A DNA stretch of 64,000 nucleotides from Phanerochaete sordida (GCA_019973155.2 BPQB01000029.1:310001-374000), one strand, 5' to 3'; numbered from the stretch's first letter, positions 9,235 to 20,117 are shown. Notes: a model not told the origin generated them from the letters alone. Numbers and translations: made by a program.

Positions 9235-11515
9235 ATGAAGCGGGCGCAGGAGTTCCCGGTACCGGCATCTCCGTCGAGCTTGCCTCCGGCTTCGAAGAAG
9301 CTGAAGGTCTCACCGCGCGAATCGTCCGGCATTAGCGTGCAGGACCCAGGCAGCTCCGAGGACGGATGGACGAAGGTCGAGAAGCGCAAGGCCAAGAAGA
9401 CGAAGAGGACCGAGGGCAAGCTTGACGTGTGTGTTTCCGCGCTTTGCCTCTCTGTCACCTACGGTGTTGAGTGTCATTTTTGCAGGCGAACCCTCCCAAG
9501 TTTATGTACAACAGGGCGGAGCTTTTGAAGCGGCGTGAAGCAGTCGGAATCTCCGTGCGTAGCTATTTCCTGAGATAACTCCAGGTGCTCAATCCTTGTA
9601 GGATATACGCGACCTGGTCCTTCATCTCGCTGCCGACGCACCACCAACAAGCTGGGTGCGCGTGGAGGTGTGTGCAGAATCACTTGCGAAACAACTGAGC
9701 TTCATGCCCACCCACAGAACCCTCGCTCAGTCCAAAAAGTGGTCGCGCTTCTGATACCAGGCCTGACGCCAGACATGCTCTCCCTCCCGCCCCTTCCCAC
9801 CTCCGCCACTGCGAACCCACACCTCCCTCTCGAGATACCTCTCCCAAAAGAAGACGGGCCATCTACAGGCGTCCCGTTCATCGCGAAGACGTTCAGCCAT
9901 GCGTGCCCAACACACGCGCCGGGCGACCAGACGCGGATGCACTCGGTCCTCAGCGCGTTCTTCCAGGCACCCGTCTCGGGCGAGGAGAAGAAGCGGAGGA
10001 TACTGGAAAGAGTCGCTTGTACGTCCTGTCAGGCTCTGCGCCGCGATACCGCTGAACGTGGACTGCAGCAGAGCGCTCGCAAGAAAAATCGCCACTGCGG
10101 TACCTGCTCACGACGGAACAGATGCTCGAGAACGACTACCCTGTCCCGTCGTACATCGCGGAGACGTTCCAGAAGTCGGAGGGCTGGGTCGAAACGCCGC
10201 AGCCGTCGGAGGAGTCTCTGGCGAACAAGTCGCCTCGTATATTCGCAATAGATTGTGAAATGGTGCGCCAACTTTTGCTTTCATCTTCCACTCAGTGCTG
10301 AACATTCCGTGCAGTGTCAAACCGAGGACGGCAAAGAGCTGGCACGAGTCTGCCTAATCGACTACGCGTCGGGCGTGGTGCTCTACGACAAGCTCGTGAT
10401 GCCGAAGAAGCCCATCACGGACTACCTCACCAGGTCAGTGTCCCGCCACTCCGTCTAGAACCGCCTTCTCATAGCCTACAGATGGTCAGGTATCACCGAG
10501 GAAGCGCTCCGGGACGTGACAACGACCTTTGAGGAGGTGCAAGGCCACCTGCTCGCCTTGCTCTCCGTTTCGCCGACACCCGTGCTCCTCGGGCACTCCC
10601 TCGAGTCCGACCTGAAGGCGCTGAAGATCTGCCATCCGCGCTGTATCGATACCGCGGTGATCTACCACCACCCGCGCGGCAGGCCGCTGAAGCCCGGGCT
10701 CGCGTGGCTCACGAAGAAGTGGTGCGGGCGCGAGATCCAGAACCGGGGCGAGGGCGGACACGACCCCGAGGAGGACGCGCGGGCGTGCCTGGACTTGCTG
10801 AGGAAGAAGATCGACAACGGTACGTGCGCCACTCCGTAGCCAATGCTCAATCTGACGTGCGCCAGGCCCTGGGTTCGGCGAGTTCAAAGTCGACTTCGAG
10901 TCGATATTCGAGCGCATGTCGCGCGCGAGGAACGGCACGGTGTCGTCGATCGTCGTCGACCACGGCAACCCCGCGAACTGGCACGGCTCGAAGGCGACGA
11001 CGACCATCGCGTGCAAGACTGACGACGAGGTCCTGCAGGGCCTCCTTGGCGCGGTGCCGTCGCATACTTTCTCGTTCGGCCGCTTCACTGCGTTGGCAGA
11101 CGCGCGCGGATGTGAGTCGGCGTGTATCAGTGTGTGCAGTGCATTGTTGACAACCTTTTCAGGGATCACCAACCGCGCGAACCCAGACACCACGATAGAC
11201 GCGGTCCCAGCCGCCCCCGCCCCTGCCGCCGACCTCACCGGCATCCTCGCGACGCTCGACGCCCAGCTGAAAGCGCTCTACGACGCGCTGCCCGCGCGCA
11301 CCGCCGTCGTCATCTTCACCGGGCACGCGGACCCGCGGCGCATGGCGGAGCTCAACGCGCGCAAGTCCGCGTTCGAGACCGCGATCCGCGCGGGCAGGGC
11401 CGCCGAGGAGCTCGGCGAGCTGCGCTGGACGAGCGCGGACGGGCGCGAGCTCGAGGAGGAGGTCGCGAAGGCGAAGCGCGGGCTGCTCTTCGTCGGCGTC
11501 AAGGACCCGAGGTAG
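9235..11515 (+). CDS. Rex1/Rnh70-like DEDDh 3'-5' RNA exonuclease
   Basis: Nine exons (9235-9426, 9486-9554, 9602-9667, 9718-10018, 10069-10262, 10315-10433, 10482-10819, 10866-11111, 11163-11515) give 625 aa, every junction in frame. The exonuclease domain starts near residue 265: exo motif I is FAIDCEM (D271, E273), motif II LLGHSLESDLKALK (catalytic Asp in ESD), and motif III HDPEEDA supplies the His and last Asp of the DEDDh set. In yeast the Rex1-Rex4 family trims 3' ends of 5S and 5.8S rRNA and tRNA in the nucleus. The basic N-terminal stretch (KVEKRKAKKTKR) could be a nuclear signal. The length and the C-terminal region after the nuclease domain fit Rex1 better than Rex3 or Rex4; the paralogue assignment is inferred from architecture only. 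Confidence 0.88.
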
Positions 11516-11664
11516 CTGTACGTCCGCGTCGCTATGCACACTTTCGCACACATTGGATCCCAGAGAGCCACGAGAGTTGAATGGCTTGCATTCACAGTGT
11601 CCAGCTGCATCGTGCGTACACAGTACACCGCAGCGTGCTTTCAATACATGCCTCACCCGAAGGC

Positions 11665-12208
11665 CTAGTTGATGGTCCAGGTGATCTGGATGCGCCCCAG
11701 CGACTGGTCCGCGAGGTCCGCGAACGCGGCGGGCGCCATGTCGACGTCCGTCGGGCCCTTGCACCCGCCGCACCGGTCCACGATCTCGACCTGCGTCGTC
11801 TTGTCGCCGTCTGCGCGGCTGTCAGCACATGCCTCTGATCATCAGAAATCGCACGCGTACAGTGGATCGTCGCCGTCTTGCCGCAGATAGGCGCGTCGTT
11901 CGGGTTCGTGTAGCCTCCTCTGTGACCGGGGTTCAGCGGCGCGGCGCCGGCGCGGGAGCAGCGCACGTACCCGAAGCTGTCGAAGAACTCCTTCGACACC
12001 GCCGCGATGTGCTGTGTCGACGAGTTCGTGTACCCGCACGCGCCGAGGCCGGGCGCGAAGAACGTGCCTGCGCGCGCCGTCAGCTTGCTTCGCTTGGCTC
12101 TGGTGCGGGGCACGCACCGTCTCCGTGGTTGACCGACGCCGGCGCCGCCGACCCCAGGTCGACGACGGCGAGCAGAGCGTAGAGGGCTGCGGCTGCGTTG
12201 AAGAGCAT
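11665..12208 (-). CDS. Small secreted double-psi beta-barrel (barwin/RlpA-like) protein
   Basis: Exons 12208-12118, 12067-11861 and 11810-11665 give 147 aa; both introns are 50 nt. A signal peptide (MLFNAAAALYALLAVVDLGSAA) is followed by one DPBB domain: GTFFAPGLGACGYTN near the start, NPNDAPICGKTATIHY in the middle and VEIVDRCGGCKG with the catalytic-type Asp near the end. Secreted single-domain DPBB proteins of this kind are common in basidiomycetes (expansin/cerato-platanin fold superfamily, some being protease inhibitors or wall-loosening proteins); which applies here cannot be told. Six cysteines are visible, suggesting disulphides. A longer relative lies at 55.8 kb. Confidence 0.88.
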
Positions 12209-12779
12209 TGTCGTGATGGGGGCTGTGAGTGAGCGAGGGCACCGGGCCGGGGGAGAAAGACGTTAGGGAGCGTTGGAGGAGAGGTCAACTCTGCCGTTCT
12301 CGCTCTGCTCTGGGCTCCATCTTATACGAGGCCGCAGCCCCCCTCCCAGAGAGCTCCCTGGGAGATCTACATGGGCATCTTCCCCGACGACAGCGTAACT
12401 AGGTTTTGGGGATGAAACGATCCTCGATGTCGCCGTGGCCGTGTGCCGAAGAAAACTTGTGGGATCGCCGTCCCGAAGTTGGTAGCGCATCCAGCTGGGC
12501 GGCGACGTGGCGCACGTCAATCCTTCGGAGTGTTCGGGCAGCGTGTCGGCACCGCTGGGCGTGCCGCCGAGATGCCCGCGCGTGAGGCGAGTTCGCCACG
12601 CCGGGACTCACGTACGCTGTTTCACGAGGCGAGGGCTATCACGATGGTGATGCCATGACTCCCGAAGTGCGCAGCCTGTTAGCTTGCAGTCTGTGGCGTG
12701 ATCATCAGTCAAAATTGGGTCTTACAGGAGGCTACACAGCCGCACCTGCTCGGATCTGGTCCAGCGGCCCGCGCGTACT
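12209..12779. other. Intergenic, no gene seen
   Basis: Includes the upstream region of the DPBB gene. No ORF with a recognisable product. Confidence 0.4.
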
Positions 12780-12908
12780 GTTTGCTTATGTTTGAAACGG
12801 AGGCTGCAGCTTACCCTTTTCGGTGTGGCGAAAACCCCGAGGCCTGTCGTTGCCAATCACGAAGCACGGGTGCGAGCCTAGTGCAATATATCCAAGTACA
12901 GATTGTAC
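12780..12908. repeat. Dispersed repeat, copy 1 (3' flank of DUF924 gene)
   Basis: About 130 bp containing ggaggctgcagcttaccc and ttttcggtgtggcga. It matches 16581-16716 with scattered differences, in the same orientation. Confidence 0.85.
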
Positions 12909-13175
12909 TTTTCTATGCCCATGCCGGCGCTCTCGCGGATGGGTACCGTGCCGATGAGCCTCGCGAAGTTATAGACATCCTTGAAGACCTCCTTCATTGT
13001 CACGCGTCCCGTCGGGTCGCGCTTCCCGATGCACACCTCGACCTCCGGACGCAAGTTCTCCATGAGCGCGATCTGCATCTCATGAAACTCGCTGCTCTCG
13101 GAGTGGATGAGCGACGTGTACAAGCAGAAGCGCACGACCAACCGCTCGGTGCTGTCTGGGCGCGCATCAAGCGCG
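12780..13175 (-). pseudogene. Truncated DUF924 gene relic with duplicated 3' flank
   Basis: The minus-strand segment 13141-12905 reads YTSLIHSESSEFHEMQIALM and onwards, clearly related to the middle of the DUF924 proteins at 16.7 kb and 45.1 kb. The N-terminal half is missing, a piece corresponding to about 17255-17290 of the intact copy is deleted, and the C-terminal third is lost: coding sequence joins directly to a segment (12780-12908) matching the 3' flank of the intact gene (16581-16716). The ORF is open for 87 codons but cannot encode a functional protein. It is therefore a partial duplication, not an independent gene. Confidence 0.85.
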
Positions 13176-13319
13176 CATCAAGGCTGCGGCAAGGGGTTTC
13201 CCGGGTCCGCAGTGTCAGGGGCCCACGGACATCGTGGTCAACGACGACATCGTCGAAAGCCTCCCACTATGTACGTTGGCGCGTTTACAGAAGATACATC
13301 CTACTCTTTTAACGCTACT

Positions 13320-13475
13320 GAGTCGGTCCTGACAGCATCTAGGTATGCTGGGACTGGGGATCGTGACCAGGACAGGACAGACTAGGACCAGGCAGCAGTC
13401 CCGGTCCTAATCAGTCCACTGGCAGTCTCCGTCCAACCAGCGGTCCTGAACCCTAGTCCTAGGACAGAATTCTCA
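13320..13475. repeat. Cluster of interspersed GGTCCT/AGGACC motifs
   Basis: Within about 150 bp the pentamer GTCCT or its complement AGGAC occurs many times in both orientations (for example ggtcctgac, caggacaggac, taggaccag, ggtcctaat, tagtcctagg). Its role is unknown; it could be a degenerate simple repeat or a binding-site cluster upstream of the next gene. Confidence 0.5.
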
Positions 13476-13778
13476 GCCACTCACTAAGCCAGGTATGTCC
13501 TTCTGGGCTCAGAGTTCAGGGCTTCGCCGTAGTCTGCCTCGTGCACTCTCCCACCACCGCCTCCTCCCGTCCCTCCCTGCCGTTCCACCTCTGTTCACGA
13601 CATTGCTATCCTCATTGCCGTCGTAGACGGTGGACGTACGCTACTCTCCGTCTCGTGCGGCTCTGGAACCTCCTTCTAGTCACCTGTTCCCCGAGCCCCG
13701 ACTGTCCGCCCGTCTCCCCCTCCATCGGCGCCCACATTACAGCGCACAGGTTCCTCTTCCTCTCGTCTGCACACCGTG

Positions 13779-15568
13779 ATGTCACAGCACTTTGACCCCG
13801 TTCTCGGTGGTCAGCAGGGCATGCCCCAGCAGCAACCCCTCCCCCAGGCTCAAGTCGATCACCATCAGCCTGAGCAGTCCGTGCAAAGCGTACCCACCGA
13901 GACCCACGCATGGAATGTAGCCCAATTGCAGCAACCCATGCAGCAGCAGGGGGTGGGCGACACAGGTGGTGAGCCGAGTACTTCTAACCATGTAAGCACC
14001 CCGTGTCCTCTCCATCGCCATATGCGTCCCTCTCCATCGACTGCTCTGTCTCCGTGCGGGCTCCGTCATTGCATTTTCTGGCATTATTCCGCGCATCTAT
14101 GCCTTCACTCGAGTTTTAGCCTACCATCTACTTATATCATTACGGCATGCCCTTTCTGGGCGTCCGATCGATCTGGATGGCTTACCGACTCCCTTTCACC
14201 TTGCAGGTGCTTTACCTCTTACGCAACCAGCAGCTTGCTCGACGGCAGCAGCAGATGCAGCAGGCGCACCAGCAGCAGCAGTTCTGCTTTGGGGAGCCGA
14301 TGAATGCCAACGCCGCCTCGCCAGCTGTACAGGAGCAGACGAATTCGCAGCCACCCCAAGGCCCACAAGGTCTCAACGGCGGCGGACCCTCTCCACCTCC
14401 TGCTACGCCTACCAACGCCGCAGCGCATAACGCTCAGATGTACAACGTCAACACGAACGCGCTTCCGCAGGGTTCCAATGAATTGATGTCTATGCAGTCT
14501 CTCGGTCAGCTAGTCGGCACCAACGAACCTTCGCGTCTCTGGGCCATGATGCAGTTCTCTCAATGGAGTTCGGATGACTTGCGACGACGGGGCGTCCAGG
14601 AGTCCATCATCACCATAGTCGAGAACCATCGTGCTATACTCCAGCGGTCGTACCAGGGTCATGTCACCTTACAGAATAGCATCAAGGGCGGTCAAGGCTG
14701 GGCCAACGTTCCGCAGATGCTAAATCATCAGCTTGCCCTCGCCCAACAGATTCGGCAAGCGCAGGCGGCGCAGCAGGCTGCAGCGAATATGTCTCAGGAC
14801 GGTCAGTTGTAGCACCTCGCGATCTTTTGATGTCTCTCACTCCTCTGTGTGTGCTAGCTCCCAATGCCTCCCAACCGGCTGTCGCACGTCCCGGGCCAAA
14901 CGGCAATCTCACGGGAAGACCGCCTGTAGAGCATTTGCAGAAGGCCATGGAGAAGATCCGGCACTTGAAGATGATGGCGACGAACGCATTGCAACGCGGT
15001 AAGTCATAATGGTATCGCAGACACGATGAATTCTGACAGTACTCCAGCCCAGGTCCATGACGCGCGCCTCGTTCCGGACGACCAGCGCTTCCAGTTCAAC
15101 ACGGTTTTCGAGCAGTTGCACCTGAAGGCCAGCGATCTCGATCAACAGGCCAAGCTAACGATGTTTGCTTGCGTTATGAAAGAAGAAACGTTGAAGCGAC
15201 TCATTGAGATCGTATGTTTTCATATATTATTTAGTACTATCAAAGCTTATCGTCCATCTACTTAGATTGTCGCGACGCAGCACCAGCGAATGCTTCTGAC
15301 GTCTTCAAGCGTGCCACGGTATATCATGGGCTTGGAAAATGCGCGCCAATATCTGCAGATATGTCAGAATGTCGCTGAGAACATAGCCAAGCGGGCACAG
15401 TCGATCCCTCTCGAGACGTTCGTCCTCGGCAATCGTGGCGGACCGCCGCAGACAACGCACATACAACAGCAGGCAAACTCCCCTGAAATACTGCCTCTCA
15501 CAGACGACCTTGCCATGTTACAACTTAACGAACGTTCCACGCCAAGTCCTAGACCCCCGTCTCAGTAG
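13779..15568 (+). CDS. Gln-rich hypothetical protein
   Basis: Exons 13779-13991, 14207-14801, 14858-14998, 15048-15211 and 15266-15568 give 471 aa. The ATG at 13779 follows a pyrimidine-rich leader. The N-terminal third is Gln-rich (QQPLPQAQ, QQQMQQAHQQQQ) and Pro-rich; a conserved-looking helical block (LWAMMQFSQWSSDDLRRRG) and further helical segments (HLQKAMEKIRHLKMMA, LENARQYLQICQNVAENI) follow. The first intron, at 215 nt, is far longer than the others in the window. The composition resembles transcriptional co-regulators, but I recognise no domain and infer no function. The stop TAG at 15566 is followed by more than 120 open codons in the same frame (see the next entry). Confidence 0.75.
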
Positions 15569-16000
15569 GCACAGCCCCTCGTGCCTCAGCTCTTGCCGAA
15601 TCCCAATGTCTCCACTTTACCGACCCAACCCAGTCATCGTACCCGCCCGATTTCAGCCACTCCCGTCTCCGCTCCCACTAAAGCTTTGAACCAGCCCGCA
15701 GTTGTCGCCGACACAGCACCTTCCGCGCCCCCTGCCTCAGCTTCTACCCCGGCCAACCCGCCAACATCAGTCCACGTCGCCAGTTCCCCGCAGACTCCGA
15801 GGCGCGAGCCGTCTGTCCAATCGGACACCCTGCGTCCGCATCCACACCCAATCCACCCCTCTCTGCAGTCACTCCCGCCGCCGACCAGCTATCTCCTGCT
15901 GACGCGACGCCCGATTCGGCTGGGCGAGGCATTCATGGATCTTCAGTGAACTATTTATCAACGCTTGGCTTTGTTGCTCCCGCTCTTTGGCTGTCTATTC
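15569..16000 (+). other. In-frame continuation after the stop of the Gln-rich gene
   Basis: After CAG-TAG the same frame stays open to about 15949, encoding a Pro/Ser/Thr/Ala-rich stretch (PQLLPNPNVSTLPTQPS and so on) of the same style as the upstream protein. From about 15800 a second frame becomes more protein-like (VTPAADQLSPADATPDS) and stops at about 16008. This looks like the former C-terminus, now separated by a stop and a frame change, or a region reached by an unrecognised intron. Confidence 0.45.
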
Positions 16001-16580
16001 TATCTTAGGGGTCGACTTGCTGTGTGCTATATAGTCGTCCCACGATCTTCCGGTACTTTACTGTCATTATCTGTCGTCGCATCTGCTATTATTATCTTTC
16101 GATTCTATCTTCTCTACCCGTGCACTGAGTATTTCTACTTTTCTTCGCTTGCTATCGATAACACCCTGGTTGCTGGACCTCGGCCCTAGTGCGGCGCACC
16201 TGACCGGCATCGGATGAATAGAGAAGGTACGTACGGTGTCATCTGACCGTGACTGATGCTCGCCAGAAACCATTGCAGTCGCGAATTGGCTCCCCGCAAT
16301 CCGTCCTATCTCCATCTCGTCCCCAGTCTGCATAAACCTCGACTTGTGAGCGCAGAAGATCACCGAAGGAGCTGTAGCAGGCATGCGTGTGCCCTGGGTG
16401 AAAAATAGTCTGGCTGCAGAATCTACGCAGCACACGGCGGGTGCACGCTTTCCGAAAGGAAGCCAAGATCTATGTTTGCTTTCGCTGAGCAACGACTCTA
16501 TGCGTCTACAAGTTGGGAGGGCAAGCAGGCGCAGCACGACTCGCTACACGAGGACGTCGAGGGCCAACGGCGCGCGGTTT
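16001..16580. other. Intergenic with a short DUF924-like fragment
   Basis: Mostly non-coding. Around 16525-16560 the sequence gcacgactcgctacacgagg resembles 17343-17362 inside the DUF924 gene, so a second small relic of that gene may lie here. Confidence 0.4.
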
Positions 16581-16716
16581 GTTTGCCCGTGTTTGAAATG
16601 GAGGCTGCAGCTTACCCTTTTCGGTGTGGCGAGAACCCCGAGGCGTGTTGCTGACAATCACTGACCGTGACTGCGAGCCTAGAACAATATATTCAGATAC
16701 AGATTTTGTTTTTCTA
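16581..16716. repeat. Dispersed repeat, copy 2
   Basis: Counterpart of 12780-12908, lying directly 3' of the intact minus-strand DUF924 gene; supports duplication of that gene's 3' end. Confidence 0.85.
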
Positions 16717-16739
16717 GCCATCTGGTTACAGTATAACCT

Positions 16740-17791
16740 CTATTCTTGCTTGCCAATGACCGTGCTCCAGGTGTGAGCGACGATCTTCCCGTCCTTTGAG
16801 CCGCTGAATCTTGGCTCGTCCTGCAGAGGACTCCACTTGCCGGCCTCTACGTCGGCGCGGATCTTCTTGATAACCTCCTCGTCTCTTTGCATCGCGAAGT
16901 AATCGGTGTCCTTGGCGTACTGCTCCTCTTCCTCGGTCGACACACGCCCGAGGGAGTTGTTGCGGTAGGGATAGTGGCCAAACTTCCGGATTATGGGAAC
17001 GTGGACGACGATGACACGGAGCAGCCAGAAGAAGAAGCCGTCCATACCAACGCCCTCATGGATGGGCGCCGTGCGAATGAGCCTCGCGAAGCCATAGACG
17101 TCCTCGAAGTCCTGCTTCATCGTCGCGCGCCCTGGATCCTGCTTCCCGACGCACGCCTCGACCTCAGAGCGCAGGTCTTCCATGAGCGCGATCTGCATCT
17201 CGTGGTACTGCTCGCTCTCGGAGTGGATTAGCGGCGTGTAGAACCAGAAGCGCGCGACGAGCGCGTACTCGCGGCTCCAGCCCTGCGCCATGAGCCGCGC
17301 GGTGCTGTCCGGGCGCAGGTGCGCCGGAAGCGCGAGCAGGCGTAGCACGACGCGCTGCGCGAGGACGTCGAAGTAGCCGTACGTGTAGCGCTCGTTCGTG
17401 CCTGAGAAGACGGAGCGCGGCGCCTGGTCAAGTAGGAGCAGGAGGCCGAGGGCCTGCGAGGGGAAGTTTGGGGCCTCTGGCGGGGGGAGAAACTGCATCA
17501 GGTCGGGCACGTACTCAACGCCGAGCTCCGAGAGCGGCTTGAGAGCTTGGTGGAATGCGAGCCTGTAGAACTCTGGACGATGGTCTGGCTCGCCACCGAA
17601 GAATCCCTTCACAACAGCGTAGTAGTCGAGGGGCTTGTCCTCGGCCCACGGCATGTGCACTCGCCGAAGGGCTTCGAACAGCTCCGGAGTGAGGACCTTG
17701 GATAGGTCATTGCTGTTTGCGCTCCCCTACCGTAGCATCACGCATCAGAACGATAGCTATAGGGAGAACAGCTGCGCAGTTCTCTTACCAT
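16740..17791 (-). CDS. DUF924 family protein, copy A
   Basis: Exon 1 is only the start codon (17791-17789); a 62-nt intron (GTAAGA...TAG) leads to exon 2, 17726-16740, for 329 aa. The protein opens MGSANSNDLSKVLTPEL and contains the family's hallmarks: a PSQALGLLLLLDQ-type segment, the FWFYTPLIHSE motif and PYRNNSLGR near the C-terminus. DUF924 proteins are widespread, soluble, all-helical (TPR-like fold) and have no assigned reaction. Copy B at 45.1 kb has the same length, the same start-codon exon and the same core-promoter motif. The two have diverged at scattered residues but not in the family motifs. Confidence 0.92.
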
Positions 17792-17837
17792 GGTGGTGGT
17801 TGAGCACTTCTACGCTGGAGCAGCCGGGCGTGTGTGA

Positions 17838-17851
17838 GACTTATATACCCA
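17838..17851 (-). promoter_or_regulatory. Core promoter TATA motif of DUF924 copy A
   Basis: Minus-strand TGGGTATATAAGTC about 50 nt upstream of the start codon, identical over 14 bases to the motif before DUF924 copy B at 45037-45050. Confidence 0.75.
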
Positions 17852-18288
17852 TACGCCTGCGGTCACAGATTGCGTTTCACGTTGAAGGGCGCGGTGAGCA
17901 TCCTGCTTCGATATCTGATTCACGGAGCATGTGGGGCGGCCGCGATCCGCAGTAGCGCTGCACATGCTGCCCTGCCCGTTGCACACCGAGGAGGAGGCAT
18001 GTTAGATATGATCCTTTTGTAGCTAGCTGCGACCTGCTCACAATGTTGCTTGTGGTCTACGACCCATTCGTCATTTGACATTCAGGCTTGCGAGCTGAGG
18101 AGTAATAAGGCATCTCCAGCCTCCATGTTGAAGGGAAGCCTGCGTGGACGCACGCTTCTCTGTCGATGAGCTCACCCTCTGGTACAGTAAATATCATTAC
18201 GCTAGTGAAGGGATACAACGAGTGTGATGGCGTATAATCCGAGTGGCGCTGCGACGACCCAGGTGAGACTACAGACGTGGAACGTCAA
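17852..18288. other. Intergenic, no gene seen
   Basis: Upstream region of DUF924 copy A meeting the 3' side of the integrase-like gene. Confidence 0.4.
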
Positions 18289-19818
18289 TCACATCTCGTC
18301 CAGGCAATACGAACTCTCCCAGTCCTGCGGGTCAGATGACGAAGAGCTCTTCGACTGCCTCATGCCCTTCGCCGACTGCTCCCCTCCACTGCCGCGCCCT
18401 CCCCCAGACATTCCAGAGGCGACCGAGCCCAGACTCTGCGCGGACCCCACCGACGACATCGACTCCTCGCTGATCGACCTCAGCATCGGCGTGAGACGAA
18501 AATCGCAGTCCATGGGAATGAGGTCGGTCGGAGGCTGATAGACGGAGTAACCTGGGACGTGCTGGCTGGCGTGGTAGGCGGCGTACGTCGTGACGACTGG
18601 CTGTGCGCCGAGGAGCGCGGGATCGATGTTCGCGTTCTCTCCGCCGCTGGACGGGTAGTCGAGGGCGCTCGTAGGGCCCGACATGACGATGTCTCCGGCG
18701 TACGCGCCCACCAGCGAGTCGCGGCGGGGGATTTGGAAGCCGGGCGGGACGTTGTACGCCGGGCGGTAGAGGTGCTCGTCGGCCATGCCCTCGGAGAGCG
18801 CCTTCATGAGCGGCGGAAGCGGCACGCGGGCGTGCATGGGGTGCGCGTCGTTCTCGCTGCCGACGCGGTGGAGGAGAGGCGAGAGCGGGTGCGACGTGCC
18901 GACACAGTTCGGGCCGGGCTGCATCGCGAGGTCTGTGAGCCATCGGCGCGGGTCTGCGGAGAGGTTCGGCGAGCCGAGGGGCGGCGAGCGGAAGACGGGA
19001 GAGAGAACTGGAGGAGGCAGGATCCGAGACTCGAGGAGCGAAGCCAGAGTAGACGCAGGGCCGAAGCGAGGATCCGGGGCAAAGTTGACCATGAAGCCTT
19101 CTTCAGAAGAGACGAGGGAGACAGGCTGAGAAGAGCTCGAGCTGAGCGCGTCGTACTCGCTGTCGGAGGACGAAGTGCGCGACATGATAGGGTCGGCCAG
19201 CGACAGTTTGCGCGCAGCGAGAGACTCCAGGGTGGCGGGTCTAGACGATTGACCAGGTCGCTTCGACGAACAGGTCGGACAAGCCTTGACATAGCGCGAG
19301 ACTAGCTCCTTCGGAACCCAAGAGTACCTATCGCGCACTTCGGCCATAGTTTTGTCGCGACCGCCGTGCCCAGAAGCATGGTGGTAGAACGAGAGGATGT
19401 CGGGGATCTGTTCTTTGACGGCGACCGGACGCTCTTCGTGCAAGATGACGGGGACGACGTCACGGTCGCCAGAGTCGAAAGGACCGTTTTTGTAATCTGC
19501 AGCAGAGTGTGACAGCCTGAACATCTTGCGGACCCAGAAACGAAACTGCGGCGTGCGTATCTTGGCACTGGGCTTCTGGAGGACGTCCCAGATGTCGTCG
19601 AACATCGCCTGCGATATCAGGGCCTTCTCTCGTTTGCGGCTGCTGAGAGACTGCAAGTATTGGCCGATGACCTCGTTGCACCTCTCTCGCGAAGGGACGC
19701 CGAAGTCTTCCATCGGCGGAAGGATACGTTTGGTTGTCTTCGCAGTCTTCACAGGAGCCGGCGCGAGGATGCGCTTTCGCGGACTGGAACCTGCCAGTCT
19801 GGTGAATTTGGTCGGCAT
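18289..19818 (-). CDS. Intronless protein with a retroelement-type integrase H2C2 zinc-binding domain
   Basis: A single 509-codon ORF. Residues about 142-186 contain HHASGHGGRDKT followed by CPTCSSKR: the HHCC zinc-binding module (Integrase_H2C2) that precedes the catalytic core in Ty3/gypsy integrases. The N-terminal 130 residues (with FRFWVRKMFRL) look helical. After the zinc module there is no DDE core, reverse transcriptase or protease, only a 320-residue Ser/Pro/Gly-rich tail without obvious domains. There are no LTRs or target duplications around it. This pattern fits a host gene derived from a retroelement (compare GIN1 in vertebrates) rather than a broken element, because the frame is intact. 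A DNA- or protein-binding role is plausible but not shown. Confidence 0.8.
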   Translation of the reverse strand: MPTKFTRLAGSSPRKRILAPAPVKTAKTTKRILPPMEDFGVPSRERCNEVIGQYLQSLSSRKREKALISQAMFDDIWDVLQKPSAKIRTPQFRFWVRKMFRLSHSAADYKNGPFDSGDRDVVPVILHEERPVAVKEQIPDILSFYHHASGHGGRDKTMAEVRDRYSWVPKELVSRYVKACPTCSSKRPGQSSRPATLESLAARKLSLADPIMSRTSSSDSEYDALSSSSSQPVSLVSSEEGFMVNFAPDPRFGPASTLASLLESRILPPPVLSPVFRSPPLGSPNLSADPRRWLTDLAMQPGPNCVGTSHPLSPLLHRVGSENDAHPMHARVPLPPLMKALSEGMADEHLYRPAYNVPPGFQIPRRDSLVGAYAGDIVMSGPTSALDYPSSGGENANIDPALLGAQPVVTTYAAYHASQHVPGYSVYQPPTDLIPMDCDFRLTPMLRSISEESMSSVGSAQSLGSVASGMSGGGRGSGGEQSAKGMRQSKSSSSSDPQDWESSYCLDEM

Positions 19819-20117
19819 GAAGGTTAAAAGGAGCGTGTAGTGCGTATTAGATAGGTCTAGGGTACCGTAAGATGGGCCCAGCCAGGGGCGAGATGGTGGA
19901 GGAGGTGAACCGTGTTGAAGCGCAGGATCATGTCAGAAACACGGCGGGATACTTTTACACTGACGAGCCATGAATTGGCACGATTATGATGTACACATAC
20001 GGTCGCGGCGCCCGACAGGATTTAGGCCCAATCACGATCCGAAATGAGCGCGTCTGCCGCTCGCCCACTCGTCTTTCTTCCTTTCACCCATCCTCGCAGC
20101 CTTCCCGCCCGTCCACC
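19819..20117. other. Divergent intergenic promoter region
   Basis: 300 bp between the minus-strand integrase-like gene and the plus-strand helicase gene; pyrimidine-rich leader cctcgcagccttcccgcccg just before the helicase ATG. Confidence 0.4.

Noticed and set aside
18559..19305. 248-codon plus-strand ORF opposite the integrase-like gene
   Set aside because: Arg-rich composition typical of an antisense frame; no motif.
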